64,000 nt of DNA. Origin: Phytohabitans houttuyneae (GTDB lineage Bacteria > Actinomycetota > Actinomycetes > Mycobacteriales > Micromonosporaceae). Both the position numbers and the translations under genes were made by a program. Shown in pieces: positions 1 through 9,674 of the stretch (positions within the stretch are counted from its first letter, which is position 1; each line of letters begins with the position of its first letter). The DNA lies in contig NZ_BLPF01000001.1 in assembly GCF_011764425.1 (NCBI RefSeq), positions 1,417,001 through 1,481,000 on the forward strand, written 5' to 3'. The notes beneath the pieces are model-generated. The model ran no database searches. It worked only from the letters and a program-made list of their open reading frames with translations, and was not told the DNA's origin.

Positions 1-828
1 CGGGCGTCCAAGGTGGACACTCTGGTCGGCCGTGCCCGGCGCGGCGGTCAGGCGGCAGCGGGTGAAGAGGTAGCCGTACGGGTTGGTGATCGTCGTGGAG
101 GCGGCGGTGACGTAGCCGTTGTTCGTCGCCGAGCCGCGGTTGAGCGAGCGGATCTCGCACCGGTCGAAGACCGCCGTACCCCGCCCGAAGATGAAGTCGA
201 CGTCGCCCTCGATGTAGCAGTCGCGGTAGTAGGCGCGGCTGACCGTCGCCGCGTTCGGGCTGCTGGGCTGCAGGGTGTCCTGGTTGCCGAGGAACCTGAC
301 GTTGTCGAAGACCAGCCGGTCGCCGCGGGTGGTGACCGCGACCGCCTGCTCGGCGCTGTACTCGTGTGCCGCCTCGTCGAAGGAGTTGGCGAACGTGAGG
401 TGCTTGGCCACGAAGTCGTTGCCGTCGACGAAGACGGACGAGCTGCCGGTCGTGCCGTAGTTGCCGGTGCCGTCGGGCTTGGGGGTGCCGCTCGCGTTGT
501 CGTATGTGATGACGACGTCGGTCGCCCGCCCCGTGGTGCCCACCAGCGAGACGAAGGGCTTGGTGGCCGGCACCGTGACAAGCTCCCGGTAGGTGCCGGG
601 GCGGACGCGGATGGTCACCCGCGACGTGTTGCCCACCGGCACCGCGTCGATCGCGGCCTGGACCGTCGCGTAGTCGCCGCTGCCGTCCTGCGCCACGACA
701 AGCGTCGGCGGGCACGCGGCCGACGCCGGCGGGACCACGCCCACCGCCGCCACCACCGCACCGGCAGCCGCCGCGAGGCCGAGGCGCGCCCGATGGAGGA
801 CGGTGAACATAGAGGGTTGCCCAGGCAT
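1..828 (-). CDS. Secreted pectinesterase (carbohydrate esterase family 8), 3' end cut by the window
   Basis: Pectin methylesterase, expected to de-esterify homogalacturonan outside the cell. The visible 276 codons begin with a signal peptide ending near PPASAACPP, followed by the family's first strand (VVAQDGSGDYATVQAAIDAV). The CE8 signature YIEGDVDFIFGRG holds the catalytic Asp, then GYVTAAST. The window edge falls at LGRP, just where the LGRPW motif with the catalytic Arg begins, so roughly 40-80 residues are missing. I chose ATG 828 because GGAGG lies 12 bases upstream; an internal in-frame ATG at 810 has no ribosome site. Transcription probably starts from the consensus promoter at 930-958 under a LacI-type operator, which suggests induction by plant sugars. 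Family call is firm; exact substrate is inferred. Confidence 0.93.
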   Translation of the reverse strand, partial: MPGQPSMFTVLHRARLGLAAAAGAVVAAVGVVPPASAACPPTLVVAQDGSGDYATVQAAIDAVPVGNTSRVTIRVRPGTYRELVTVPATKPFVSLVGTTGRATDVVITYDNASGTPKPDGTGNYGTTGSSSVFVDGNDFVAKHLTFANSFDEAAHEYSAEQAVAVTTRGDRLVFDNVRFLGNQDTLQPSSPNAATVSRAYYRDCYIEGDVDFIFGRGTAVFDRCEIRSLNRGSATNNGYVTAASTTITNPYGYLFTRCRLTAAPGTADQSVHLGRP

Positions 829-907
829 GAGCGTCACCGTCCTCCACAGAGCGAAACTGGCTCAACCTCCCCGGAGTCAGTCGGGCCAGCCATGCGCGGA
901 AAGCACA

Positions 908-958
908 GGAAAGCGCTTTCCGATGACGGACGCTACGCGACGCCGACGTACATGTCAA
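908..958 (-). promoter_or_regulatory. Promoter with LacI-family operator for the pectinesterase
   Basis: On the minus strand TTGACA (958-953), a 17-base spacer and TAGCGT (935-930) form a near-consensus promoter. The perfect 14-base palindrome GGAAAGCGCTTTCC (921-908) follows the -10 box at about +2 to +15, a classic repressor position. The AGCGCT core is typical of LacI-family operators in actinobacteria. The regulator is not in the window. Confidence 0.7.
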
Positions 959-972
959 TCAATGCGAGCCCG

Positions 973-3900
973 TCACAGCTCCCCGTTGAACGCCTTCCGC
1001 ATCTTGGTGAAGAAGCCGTCCTCGACCTGGGTGGTCGGCGCCTCGCCGCGGAGCGCGGAAAAGTCGCGGAGCACCGCCTCCTGCGCGGGCGTGAGGTGGG
1101 ACGGCACCGTGACACGGACCCGGACGTTCGCGTCGGCGGGGGTCCCGGCGCCGAGCCGCACGCGCTTGAGCCTGAGCGTCAGGCCGGGCTGGGCGCCCGC
1201 CGGCACGTCGACCTGCCGCGGTCCGTCCTTTGTGGGCAGAGTCAGCTTGGCGCCGAGCGCGGCGAGGGCCATCGGCACGGTGGCCACAAGCTCCAGGTCG
1301 GACCCCGGCGCGGCTTCGGACACCACCTCGACGCTGCCCAGGTCGGGTCGAAGCCGCTGGAACCGCTCCATCAGCTCCCGTTCGACCTTGTTCAGCTTGG
1401 CAGGCGTGCGCGCGTCGAGGTGGACGTAGAGGTCACCGCGACCCGTGCCGCGCAGGTGGTGCGCACCGAAACCACGCAGCCGGAGCTGGGCGCCGGGCTG
1501 CGTGCCGGGCTTGACGTCGATCTTCTTCTCACCGTCGAGCGTCTCGATCGTCAGGCGGGTGCCGAGCGCGGCGGCCGTCGTCGGCAACATGACGCGGCAG
1601 TGCAGATCGTCGCCCTTGCGGGAGAACACGTCGTGCGGCCGCTCGTGGATCTCCACGTAGAGGTCGCCGGCCGTGCCGCCGCCGGGGCCGACCTCACCCT
1701 GCTGGGCCAGGCGCACACGCGTGCCGTCCTCGACTCCGGGGGGCACCTTGACGGTCAGCGTGCGGCGGGTGCGGACCCGGCCGTCGCCGCCACAGGTGGC
1801 ACAGCGGTGCGGGATGACGGTGCCGTACCCCTCGCAGGCGGTACAGCGGCGCGGCGTGACGATCTGGCCCAGGAAGCTGCGCTGCACCGACTGCACCTCG
1901 CCGCGCCCGTCGCACCGGTCGCAGCTGACGAGCTGGGTCCCCGGTGCGGCGCCGGCGCCGGCACAGGTGGTGCACAGGACTGCGGTGTCCACCGTGATCG
2001 GCACCTCGACCCCGAACACTGTCTCGTGCAGGTCGAGCTCCAGCCGCAGGATCGCGTCGGCTCCCGGCCGGGTGCGCTCGCGCGGCCCCTGGCTCTTGCT
2101 TCCGAAGAAGGCGTTCATGATCTCGTCGTGCGAAGCCTGCGAGCCGTCCGCGGGTGGAGCGTCGGGCACGGCGTGGCGCCCCACAAACCGTTCTTCCGGC
2201 TCCGGCTCGGCGGCGGCAGGCTCCGCCTGCTCCGGCGCGTCCGAGGGCGCGGAAGGCGGCTCGGGTTCGGCGGTCTTGTGTCCCAGCAGCAGGGCCTGGC
2301 CACCGGTGAGCACGAGGATGTCGCCGGCCGGCGTGGTCGCGACCCGCTCGACCGGCGCTGGCATCGGGATGGCCGCGACCAGCTGGCGGCTTGCCGCGTC
2401 CCACACCACAAGCTCGGGCTCCGCCGCCCCATCCAGAGTGGACGATGAGCCGTCCACGGCGAAGGTCGAACCGCCCAGCGTGAACGTCGAGCCGCCATCG
2501 GTGGCAGCCCCGGCCAACGAAACCAGGCGACCGTCCATGATGGCCATCTCCCCGGACGAACCACCGGGCAGATGCGCATCTTCGCCGGTCACCAGGTCGG
2601 TGAGGATCACCTGGTCGGCGTTGCCCGCGGCCACGAACACGCGGCCGGCGAAGGTGAGCAGCTCCAGCGAGGTGCAGGGCGCGGGACGCCCGGCCCAGGC
2701 AATGTGAAGGCAACGGCCGGTGGTGCCGTCCCAGAGGCGGAATCTTCCCTCGACGTCGCTGGACAGCAGCGCCAGCACGCCGCCTACCGTGCCGAAGGCG
2801 AGGCCGTCGATCGGCGCCTCGTGGCCGGCGAGCGGCGGCAGCAGCGCGGTGCCCCGGTAGCGGTCGTGCAGCACGATGCTCCCGGCCGCGTCGCCGGTCG
2901 CGACGACCTCGGGGCCGGCGGCGCAGGCGATCGCGCTGATCTCGCGGTCGGCACCCGCGGTGGACCACAGCGGCTGCCAGGGCAGGGCCGGCTGCCCGGG
3001 CGGGTTGGCCAGGCGGTAGGCGGTCCGGTGGTCGTGCTGCCGCGCCGCGTACAGGGCCAGCAACTGCCGCCTGCTCTGGCTGGAGCGGCCGACAAGCGCG
3101 GTGTATTCCGCGGCGCTCAGCGGCGGCCGCGCGGAGGCGTCGAGGAGCGGGGCGACGTAGGCGGGGTCGGCGTACACGAGGAACTCGGGGTCGGCGACCA
3201 GCTCACCGACCAGGCCGGCGTCGGCGGCGTGCTGCACCGCGTGCCGCAGCAGGTACGGCTCGGCGACATCCCACCGCCGGCCCGACCCGTCGGCGCTCTC
3301 CAGCGGTGCCACGAGCGCGGCCAGCACCGCTCGCGGGTCGATGCGGTCGCGGCGGGTGCGTTCGACGGGGTGCTCGACAAGGTAGTCGGCGAGGCCCTGG
3401 TGGAAGAGGCGGTAGAGGGTGGTGCCGTCGACGTCAGTGGTCTGGCGCAGGTAGAAGCGGGCCGCCTTCAACGCCTCGGCGACCTCGTGCCGCGCCGGGC
3501 CTCCGCCGGCGGTCTTGAGGCCGGTGAAGACGACCGACAGGTGCCCCGCCACGCGGGCCGGCATGCCGTCGCCGCGGGTGTGCGCCAGGGCGGCGAGCAG
3601 CGGCCGCAGCCAGTGGCTGCCGGTGCGGGCGGCGAGGTCGATCTCCAGCAGCTCGGGCAGCGTGCGCGGAGCGCGCCAACCCAGCTCCTTGGCGTCGCCG
3701 ACGTCGCTGATCGGGCCGTGCGCCGTGACCAGGTGGTGCGCGTACAGGCCGGCGACGAGGAACTCGCCCCACGCCTTGCGGCCGGCGACCGCGCCCGGCT
3801 CCTGTCCCCCGCCGCTCAGTGAGCCCCCGGTCAGCGCGGTGGCGACCGCCGCGGCGAAGGTCTGCCGGGCGCCCGCGTACGCCACCTCATCGTACGGCGG

Positions 3901-5396
3901 GTGGCAGCGCACAAGATCGCTGACGTAGTTTTCCAGGTCGTAGCGGACCTGCGTGAGCGGCACGTAGTCGAGGTCGATGAGGCCACCCGCGGCTTCGGCG
4001 GCGGCGCGCAGGTGGTCGAACTCTTTCCAGGGCCGCATCGCCACCAGCAGCCGGCAGGCGGGCCGTCCGTCCGGGCGGCTGGCGGCCGCGAGCGGCAGGA
4101 GCAGCTCGGACACGATGCGGGCGGGATCCGCGGCCTCGTCCAGCGCGTCGACCACGAGGGTGGGCTGCCGCGAGCGGGCCGCGACAAGGTCCACAAGGCC
4201 GGAGCCGTCGATGCCGAGCTGCCGGCGCAGCGAGCCGACGATGTCGTCGAACGACCGCTGCCGCGCGTGCACGGCGACGAGGTCCGGATTGCGCTGCGGC
4301 CAGCGGTCGACGTGGTGCCAGATGGCCTCGGTCGGCTCGCGCAGCACGGGGTGCGCCGCGCAGATGAGCACGCCGAGCAGCGCGGACTTGCCCACGCCGG
4401 GACTGCCGGTCACCACGCGCAGCGGCACCTCGTCGTGGCCGTCCAGCCAGGCGGAGAGGACCTGCAGCTCCCGCCGCCGGCCGCTGAAGCAGCCAACGCC
4501 GGGCCCGCCGGCGAGCGAGCCGTGGCCGGACGCCCGCTCCATGAAATGGCGCGGGTCGAGGGTCTCGTCGACGTCGTCCAGGAAGGGGCGACGCCGACGT
4601 CGACCTGGGGCCGGACCCGCGTGCGCGGGCTCTCCAGGAAGCCGGGGTTGGGAAAGAACGGCAGGCTCGGCGGATCCACCGAGATGTCGACGAGGCTGCC
4701 GGTGACCTCCTGCGGGAGCGCGCCGTCGGCCTCGGCCAGGCGCTTGACCTCGCGGCGGATCTCCCGGGCGACCGTGGCCAGCGGGATGTGGCGGCGGGCC
4801 GGGTCGATCGCGATCTCGCGGTCGGCGAACGCGCGCAGCACGTTTACCACCGCCTCGCTGAACCGCCCGTTGAACGCGCCCTCGCTCGGCCCGCACGCGG
4901 CGATCACCCAGGCCCGGCCGGTGCCGTCGGCGAGCGCCGGCTGCCAGGGCAGGCGGGCGGCGGTGCCGGCGTGGCAGAGGTCGAGCAGGAACAGCGTGCG
5001 CGGGTGGTGCTCGAAGTCGGCTACGTCCTGCAGCCACCGCCCGACGTCGGTGAGCGGGTGGTGGCAGCCGTCGGCGCCGACCGCGAAGAGCGCACCGCTG
5101 CGGGTGACGATGCCGTGGCTGATCACGTGCACGACCAGGACGCCGTCCCGGCCGGCGGCGCGTGCGGCGTTCCAGATGCCGCCGGAGAGGCTCGCGGCGG
5201 CAAGCTCGTCGACCTTGTCAAGCGCCGCGCTGTCGTACCCGAAGCGCCCCATGATCTCGGCGACGGCACGCGCCCGGTCCGGCGCGAACGGCAGCGCGTC
5301 GAAGGCGGCGGGCAGCCCCTCCTCCTCCGGCTCGGCTCCGGGGCCGAAGCGGCTGACCCCGATGCTGAGCGCACGCCGGTCGCCCACCCCATGCAT
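973..5396 (-). CDS. Caspase-like / STAND ATPase / WD40-like / J-domain-less DnaJ fusion protein (one frameshift)
   Basis: About 1474 residues once one base is restored. Residues 1-200 are a peptidase C14 (caspase-like) domain with catalytic His in VISHG (about 91) and Cys in DLCHAG (about 140). A STAND/NACHT-type ATPase follows with P-loop GSPGVGKS (about 330) and a helical arm to about 800. WD40-like blades span about 807-1044, then a Pro/Glu-rich linker. From DEIMNAFFG onward it is a DnaJ2 body: four zinc motifs (CTTCAGAG, CDRCDGRG, CTACEGYG, CATCGGDG) and substrate-binding domains, the last partly duplicated, ending KMRKAFNGEL. No J domain (HPD) is present. The frame breaks at the GGGG run 4585-4588, where one added C on the coding strand joins GVAP to FLDDVDE. 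ATG 5396 has no ribosome site; TAGTCT 7 bases upstream fits a leaderless promoter. Predicted role: regulated proteolysis or cell suicide triggered by protein damage or infection (inference). Confidence 0.85.
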
Positions 5397-5461
5397 GGCC
5401 AGCAGACTAGCGGGTGGCCGGCAGAGATCGTGCCCCAGTCGCGTTGACGACTGCGCGGACG

Positions 5462-5493
5462 CCGTCCGGGCGGGAGGCTCCCCGCCCGGACGG
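5462..5493 (-). terminator. Hairpin terminator after the alpha/beta hydrolase
   Basis: A perfect 13-base stem (5462-5474 with 5481-5493; arm CCGTCCGGGCGGG) and 6-base loop lies 7 bases beyond the hydrolase stop. It separates that gene from the caspase-fusion gene, which therefore likely has its own promoter. There is no U-tract, as is common in actinobacteria. Confidence 0.7.
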
Positions 5494-5500
5494 GTCGTTC

Positions 5501-7180
5501 TCACCCCAATAGAGTGACCAGCGCGAGCGCCGGCCTGAGCACCGCGTCACGTGCCGCCCGGTCGGCCCGGATGTCCCTGTAGGACACGGCGACGACCAGC
5601 AGGAGGTGCACGGCCGCCGCCGCCTCGTTGCCCGCGACGCCGTGCCGCTCGGCGCGCAGGAGGCCGCGCGTGAGGTCCGCGCCGGTGCGGGCGGGAATGC
5701 GGCCGGCGGCCACGTAGTCCCCACCAGCTCCCGGATGTCCGAGTACCAGGCGGGGTCGCGGGTCACGTCCCGCGGCACGTAGCCGGCCCGGATCGCCGCG
5801 CGGGTGGCCGAGACCGACTTGTCCACATAGGAGGCGAGGTCGGGGTGGAGCGTGGCGAGCTGGGCGTCGGTCAGCGGCAGCGAGCTGCCGTCGAGGAAGC
5901 AGAAGCCCGGCCCGGTGTTGGTGCCGCTGTTGATCCGCAGCGGCGCCTCGTGCTGGGCCAGCCGGATGCCGCCGAGCGCGAGGCCCAGCCCGTCCCGCGC
6001 GATCGCCGGCGGTGTCGTGCCGGTCATCTGGATCTTCGGAGCGGTCGGCGGCTGCTTGCCGTACGCCACCCACTCGACCGTGTGGTCGTACACCGCGTTC
6101 TGCACCATGTGCTGCGGCACCCGCGACAGCGACGGCAGCGTGCAGATCTGCGGCTCACCCGGGTAGCCGCCCGGGTACGTGCCGATGTCCCGCTTGCGCA
6201 GCGGGCCGTAGTCGGTGATGAGCTTCCAGTCGCCGTGCGACGCGCCGGCCACCTCCCAGGCCCGCAGCACGGGCGATTCGGCCTGCGCGCGGGCCGCCGG
6301 GGGAGGATACTCGTGGCGATGTCACCCTCCGAGTTGATGCGGAAGACCGGCGTGGCCAGGTCCGTGCGGAGCACGCCACCGCCGCCGTGCAGAACGACGG
6401 CATCGAGTACGTTCGCCAGCGGCTGGATCCCGTTGTAGTAGTTGGCCAGCCGCCCCGCCGACTGCGAGTGGCCGGTCGCGATCACGTAGCTCGGCTCCGG
6501 CAGCGTGCCGAGCGGGTCGGCGCCGGCCGGCCGCCGCACCGCCTTGACGGCCTGGCTGAAGACGTCGTACGAGAGCGTGTCGTCGAGAATCGCGCCGCCG
6601 GCGGTGAGGTCGAGAGCGCCGTACCGCGCCGGGCTCCACGCCCTCAGTCCGGTGGCCGAGTGCAGGCCGGCGCGCTGCGCCGAGACGCCGACCCAGGCGT
6701 ACCCCTCCTGGATCAGGTGCTCGTGCGTCTGAAACCAGTCGACCTCCTGGTCCCACTGGTTGCTGACGTTGTACCACTCGGCGATCACGACGCCGTTGAA
6801 CTTCTTCGCCGAGGTCGGGCGGCGCACCACGACCCGCGTGCTGTACGGGTGCCCGGTGCTGGTCACGGTCGCGGTGCCGGTACCGCTTGTCGCGTAGCGG
6901 GTGGCGGTGCCGGAGATCGTGTACTCGTGCTCGACGTACCCGGCCGCGGCAAGGTCCACGTCGGTCGCGAGGAAGGGGTAGCCGTGGGCGGGGTCGCCCA
7001 CCGGTGAGGTGCTGACGACCGGGCCGCTGACCACCGGGTCGGCGACGCTCGCGCCGGTGGCGGTCGACGGGCGGGGACGGTCACCCCCGGCGCTCGCGGG
7101 AGCGGCGAGCCCGAGGGGACGGTCAGGGCGCCGGCCAGGCCGAGCGCGACGAGGCGGCGATACGAGGGCAGGATGGACAC
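5501..7180 (-). CDS. Secreted alpha/beta hydrolase domain protein (three single-base frameshifts)
   Basis: About 560 residues after correction. It starts at GTG 7180 behind GAGGTGA and has a signal peptide (MSILPSYRRLVALGLAG...). The body matches the large 'alpha/beta hydrolase domain' family: nucleophile elbow GHSQSAGR, segments AEWYNVSNQWDQ and KLITDYGPLRKRDIG, and a C-terminal region ending ALALVTLLG. The frame is lost three times, at CCCC (coding strand) 7115-7118, at CCCCC 6299-6303 and at GGGG 5719-5722. Adding one base to each run restores continuous family-like sequence, and the total length stays a multiple of three. I therefore read it as one gene with probable sequencing errors, not a decayed gene. 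Substrate is unknown; an esterase or lactonase acting outside the cell is likely. A hairpin follows the stop. Confidence 0.8.
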
Positions 7181-7307
7181 GACTCACCTCAGGTGACGGG
7201 TCATGTCCCAGCGCCGCCGACACCGGGCCGGTGTGCAAACACTGCGTGCACCACACACTCAGGCGTGCGCACGGTGCCACGCGTGCCACGCCTGGGCATT
7301 GAGGTTA

Positions 7308-7796
7308 CTAGATCGCCGCGGCCTTGGCGACCTTCCACTCGCCGCCGACCGGCACCATCGTGAGCACGACGCGGTTCTGGTCCACCTTCTCGCCCGCCGT
7401 GTTCACGTTGCGCCGGTACTGGTTGAGGTAGAGCAGCAGCTCGACCCGGTCGCCGCCGGCCTCCACCACGCCGGTCGCGGAGACCTCGGCCACGACGACG
7501 GCCTGCTCCTTGACGGCCGTCTCCTTGAGCGCCGACGTGGTCTGCGCGTACTCGTCGGCGAACGCCCCGGTGACGAAGAGTCGCCCGTTGGCGACGCTCG
7601 TGTCGAACGTGCGGTAGTCGTACGAGAAGATGGCCTTTGCCGCCGGCGTGGCGGCGGCGAGCGAGTGCCGCACCGCGGCCTCACGCTGGTCGGCCCGGTG
7701 ATGGCTCCAGAAGGCGGCACCGGCGACACCGGCCGCGAGCGCGGCGGCGACGGCCAGCGCGGGGAGCAGCTTGAGTCTCATGTAGACCGTCCTCAT
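7308..7796 (-). CDS. Mce-associated membrane protein (Mas), second copy
   Basis: 162 residues and the last gene of the mce operon. One N-terminal membrane helix (LLPALAVAAALAAGVAGAAF) is followed by an NTF2-like extracellular domain, as in mycobacterial Mas proteins that accompany MCE transporters. ATG 7796 overlaps the preceding stop (ATGA), indicating translational coupling; an internal ATG at 7781 preceded by GAGG is a possible alternative. The domain carries the usual pattern AAKAIFSYDYRTFD, then VAEVSATGVVEAGGDRVELLLYLNQ. Such proteins are thought to stabilise or assemble the transporter; no enzymatic residues are seen. Function is by family and context only. Confidence 0.8.
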   Translation of the reverse strand: MRTVYMRLKLLPALAVAAALAAGVAGAAFWSHHRADQREAAVRHSLAAATPAAKAIFSYDYRTFDTSVANGRLFVTGAFADEYAQTTSALKETAVKEQAVVVAEVSATGVVEAGGDRVELLLYLNQYRRNVNTAGEKVDQNRVVLTMVPVGGEWKVAKAAAI

Positions 7797-8437
7797 CCGA
7801 CGAACTGCAAGCGGGAGACGAGCCAGGCGCCGCCTTCGCGCGTGACGTCCACCTGGATGCGGTAGTGCGATGGCCGCCCGTCGGGCGCCTTGACGTTCTT
7901 CACGGTGGCATCGACCGCGACGAGCACCACCGCCGAGCGGCGGTCGCCCGAGACCAGGCCGGCGCGGAGCACGGTGCCGACCGACTCCACCTTGTTTTCC
8001 ACGATCGCGGCCCGTACCTGCGCCTGGCCGCGCACGAACTCGTCCTTGAAGTCGCCGGTCGCCCCCGCCACGATCCGCTGGAGGTCACGGTCCACACTGG
8101 ACGCGCTGACCGAAACGAAGTTGACGGCGGTCTGCCGGGCGGCGGCGAGCGCGCCTTCGTGGGCGCTGTCCAGCGCGCGGTCGCCGTACCACCGGTAGCC
8201 GCCCAACACGGCGGCGGCCAGGGCGGCGGCGAGCACGGCGGCCAGGGCGACGACCTTCCACCGTGGACGGCGATCGGCCGCCGGCTCCGCGCCCACCGGC
8301 TCCTCGTCCAGGCGGCCGAGCAGCTCGACCGGGTCCTCCTCCACCCGGGGCACCCGGCGCACCACGGCCCGCCGGCGGGTCACCGTGCCGCCGGTACCCT
8401 TCACCAGCTTGAGCGTGCGCTCTTCGCGCGTGGGCAT
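7793..8437 (-). CDS. Mce-associated membrane protein (Mas), first copy
   Basis: 214 residues. A charged cytoplasmic N-terminus (about 60 residues, Arg/Glu-rich) precedes one membrane helix (VVALAAVLAAALAAAVLGGY) and an NTF2-like outer domain with the motif AARQTAVNFVSVSASSVDRDLQRI. That is the Mas family pattern seen downstream of mceF in mycobacteria and Streptomyces. It starts 24 bases after mceF and its stop overlaps the next Mas gene, so both belong to the operon. It is expected to sit in the membrane beside the MCE needle or ring and help assembly. The two Mas proteins share fold but little sequence. Confidence 0.85.
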   Translation of the reverse strand: MPTREERTLKLVKGTGGTVTRRRAVVRRVPRVEEDPVELLGRLDEEPVGAEPAADRRPRWKVVALAAVLAAALAAAVLGGYRWYGDRALDSAHEGALAAARQTAVNFVSVSASSVDRDLQRIVAGATGDFKDEFVRGQAQVRAAIVENKVESVGTVLRAGLVSGDRRSAVVLVAVDATVKNVKAPDGRPSHYRIQVDVTREGGAWLVSRLQFVG

Positions 8438-8461
8438 GAGAGCCTCCCTGACGAGAAATGG

Positions 8462-9672
8462 CTACGGTGCGAGTCCCGCGAGCAGCAGCTGCTTCCAGGA
8501 CTGTTCGCCGGCGAGCCGCCCCTGCCCGCCGGTCGTGCCGAACCGCAGCGGGCTGCCGTCCGCCGCGGTGACGAGCCCGGTGGCGGGGTCGTACCCGGCC
8601 GGGGTGCCGGTTCGGCGCCGCCCGGGCGCGGGGCGTTGGCGGTGCTGCGCACGCCCGAGCCGCGCGCCCGGTCGGCGGCGGTGCACTTCGTGGACGTGCC
8701 GTACTTGCAGGACGGCGGGTCGTCGACGTTGACGACCAGCCCGAGGTGCGCGGTGCCGTCGCCGGGCGTAACGGTGAAGCCGCCGGCGACCGCGAGCGGG
8801 TACACGACGAGGATCTGCTCGATGCCGGGCAGCCGGCGGGCGGCGACACCGTTCACCGAGACGAGGTTGCCCAGCAGCGTGCCGATCGCCGGCTCGAGGT
8901 CGCGCAGCAGCGTGACGAGCTCCGCGGCGGCCGGCGGGGTGACGGCGAGGAGCCGGCGCAGGTCGGCGTCGGAGTCGCGCAGCGTCTCAGCGAGCTTGGC
9001 CAGCCCGTCCGCCCACTCGCGGATGGCACCTGCCGAGTCGGCCTGCGCGGTGAGCGCCGTGCGACCGTCCCGGATCAGCGCGACGGTCTCCGGCAGGCTC
9101 GCGGCGGCGTCGGTCAGCAGCGCGTCGCCGGCGTCGAGGATCGTGCGCAGCGCGGTCTCGTTCCCCTCGAACGCGGTGCCCAGCTCGTCGATGACCACCG
9201 CGAGGTCGTCCGGGTCGACCGAGCGGACCAGCGCGTCGAGGTTGGCCAGCAGCGTCTCGGCGGCGATCGGGGTGCCGGTGCGGTCGCGCGGGATGACCGA
9301 CCCGTCGGTCAGGTACGGGCCGGTGTCCCGCTCGGGGCGCAGGTCCAGGTACTGCTCGCCGACCGCGGAACGCTGCGTCACCACGGCCCGGAGCGCGTCC
9401 GGCACCCGCACGTCGCCGTCGAGCCGCATCCGCACGCGCACCCCGTCGCCGTGCAGCCGCACCGCGGTCACCCGGCCGGCCGGCGAGCCGCGGAAGGTGA
9501 CCGGCGCGTTCGGGAAGATGCCGCCGGCCTCGGCGAAGTCGGCCTCCACGAGGTACCCGCGGCCGAGCAGCCGATCGCCGAGACCGACGTAGGTGACCGC
9601 GACGTACGCGATGCCGAGCACGCTCACGACGAGGAACGCGAGCACCTGGAGCTTCGTACCCGTCCGGATCAT
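8462..9672 (-). CDS. mceF: MCE family protein, sixth of the operon (MceF-like; one frameshift near the 3' end)
   Basis: About 403 residues after correction. N-terminal anchor (LQVLAFLVVSVLGIAYVAVTYVG), then the MCE/MlaD domain (about 40-120, YLVEADFAEAGGIFPNAPVT) and a long helical region thought to form the lipid-conducting channel. The C-terminus is cysteine-containing and Pro-rich. The frame breaks at CCCC (coding strand) 8601-8604; adding one C gives APPAGYDPATGLV and a family-like end QSWKQLLLAGLAP. ATG 9672 lies 2 bases after the mceE stop. Probable role: subunit of the trans-envelope lipid or sterol importer energised by the ATPase at 17234-18181. The frameshift is likely a sequencing error. 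Confidence 0.85.
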
Positions 9673-9674
9673 GG

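Noticed and set aside
13-2448. Very long open frame on the plus strand
   Set aside because: Antisense to the pectinesterase and caspase-DnaJ genes; Arg/Ala/Gly-rich sequence without family features. High GC content creates such shadows throughout the window.
5501-7180. True pseudogene status of the alpha/beta hydrolase
   Set aside because: Three breaks are all single-base losses in C/G runs, other sequence is fully conserved, and the same pattern affects unrelated genes; sequencing error is the simpler explanation.
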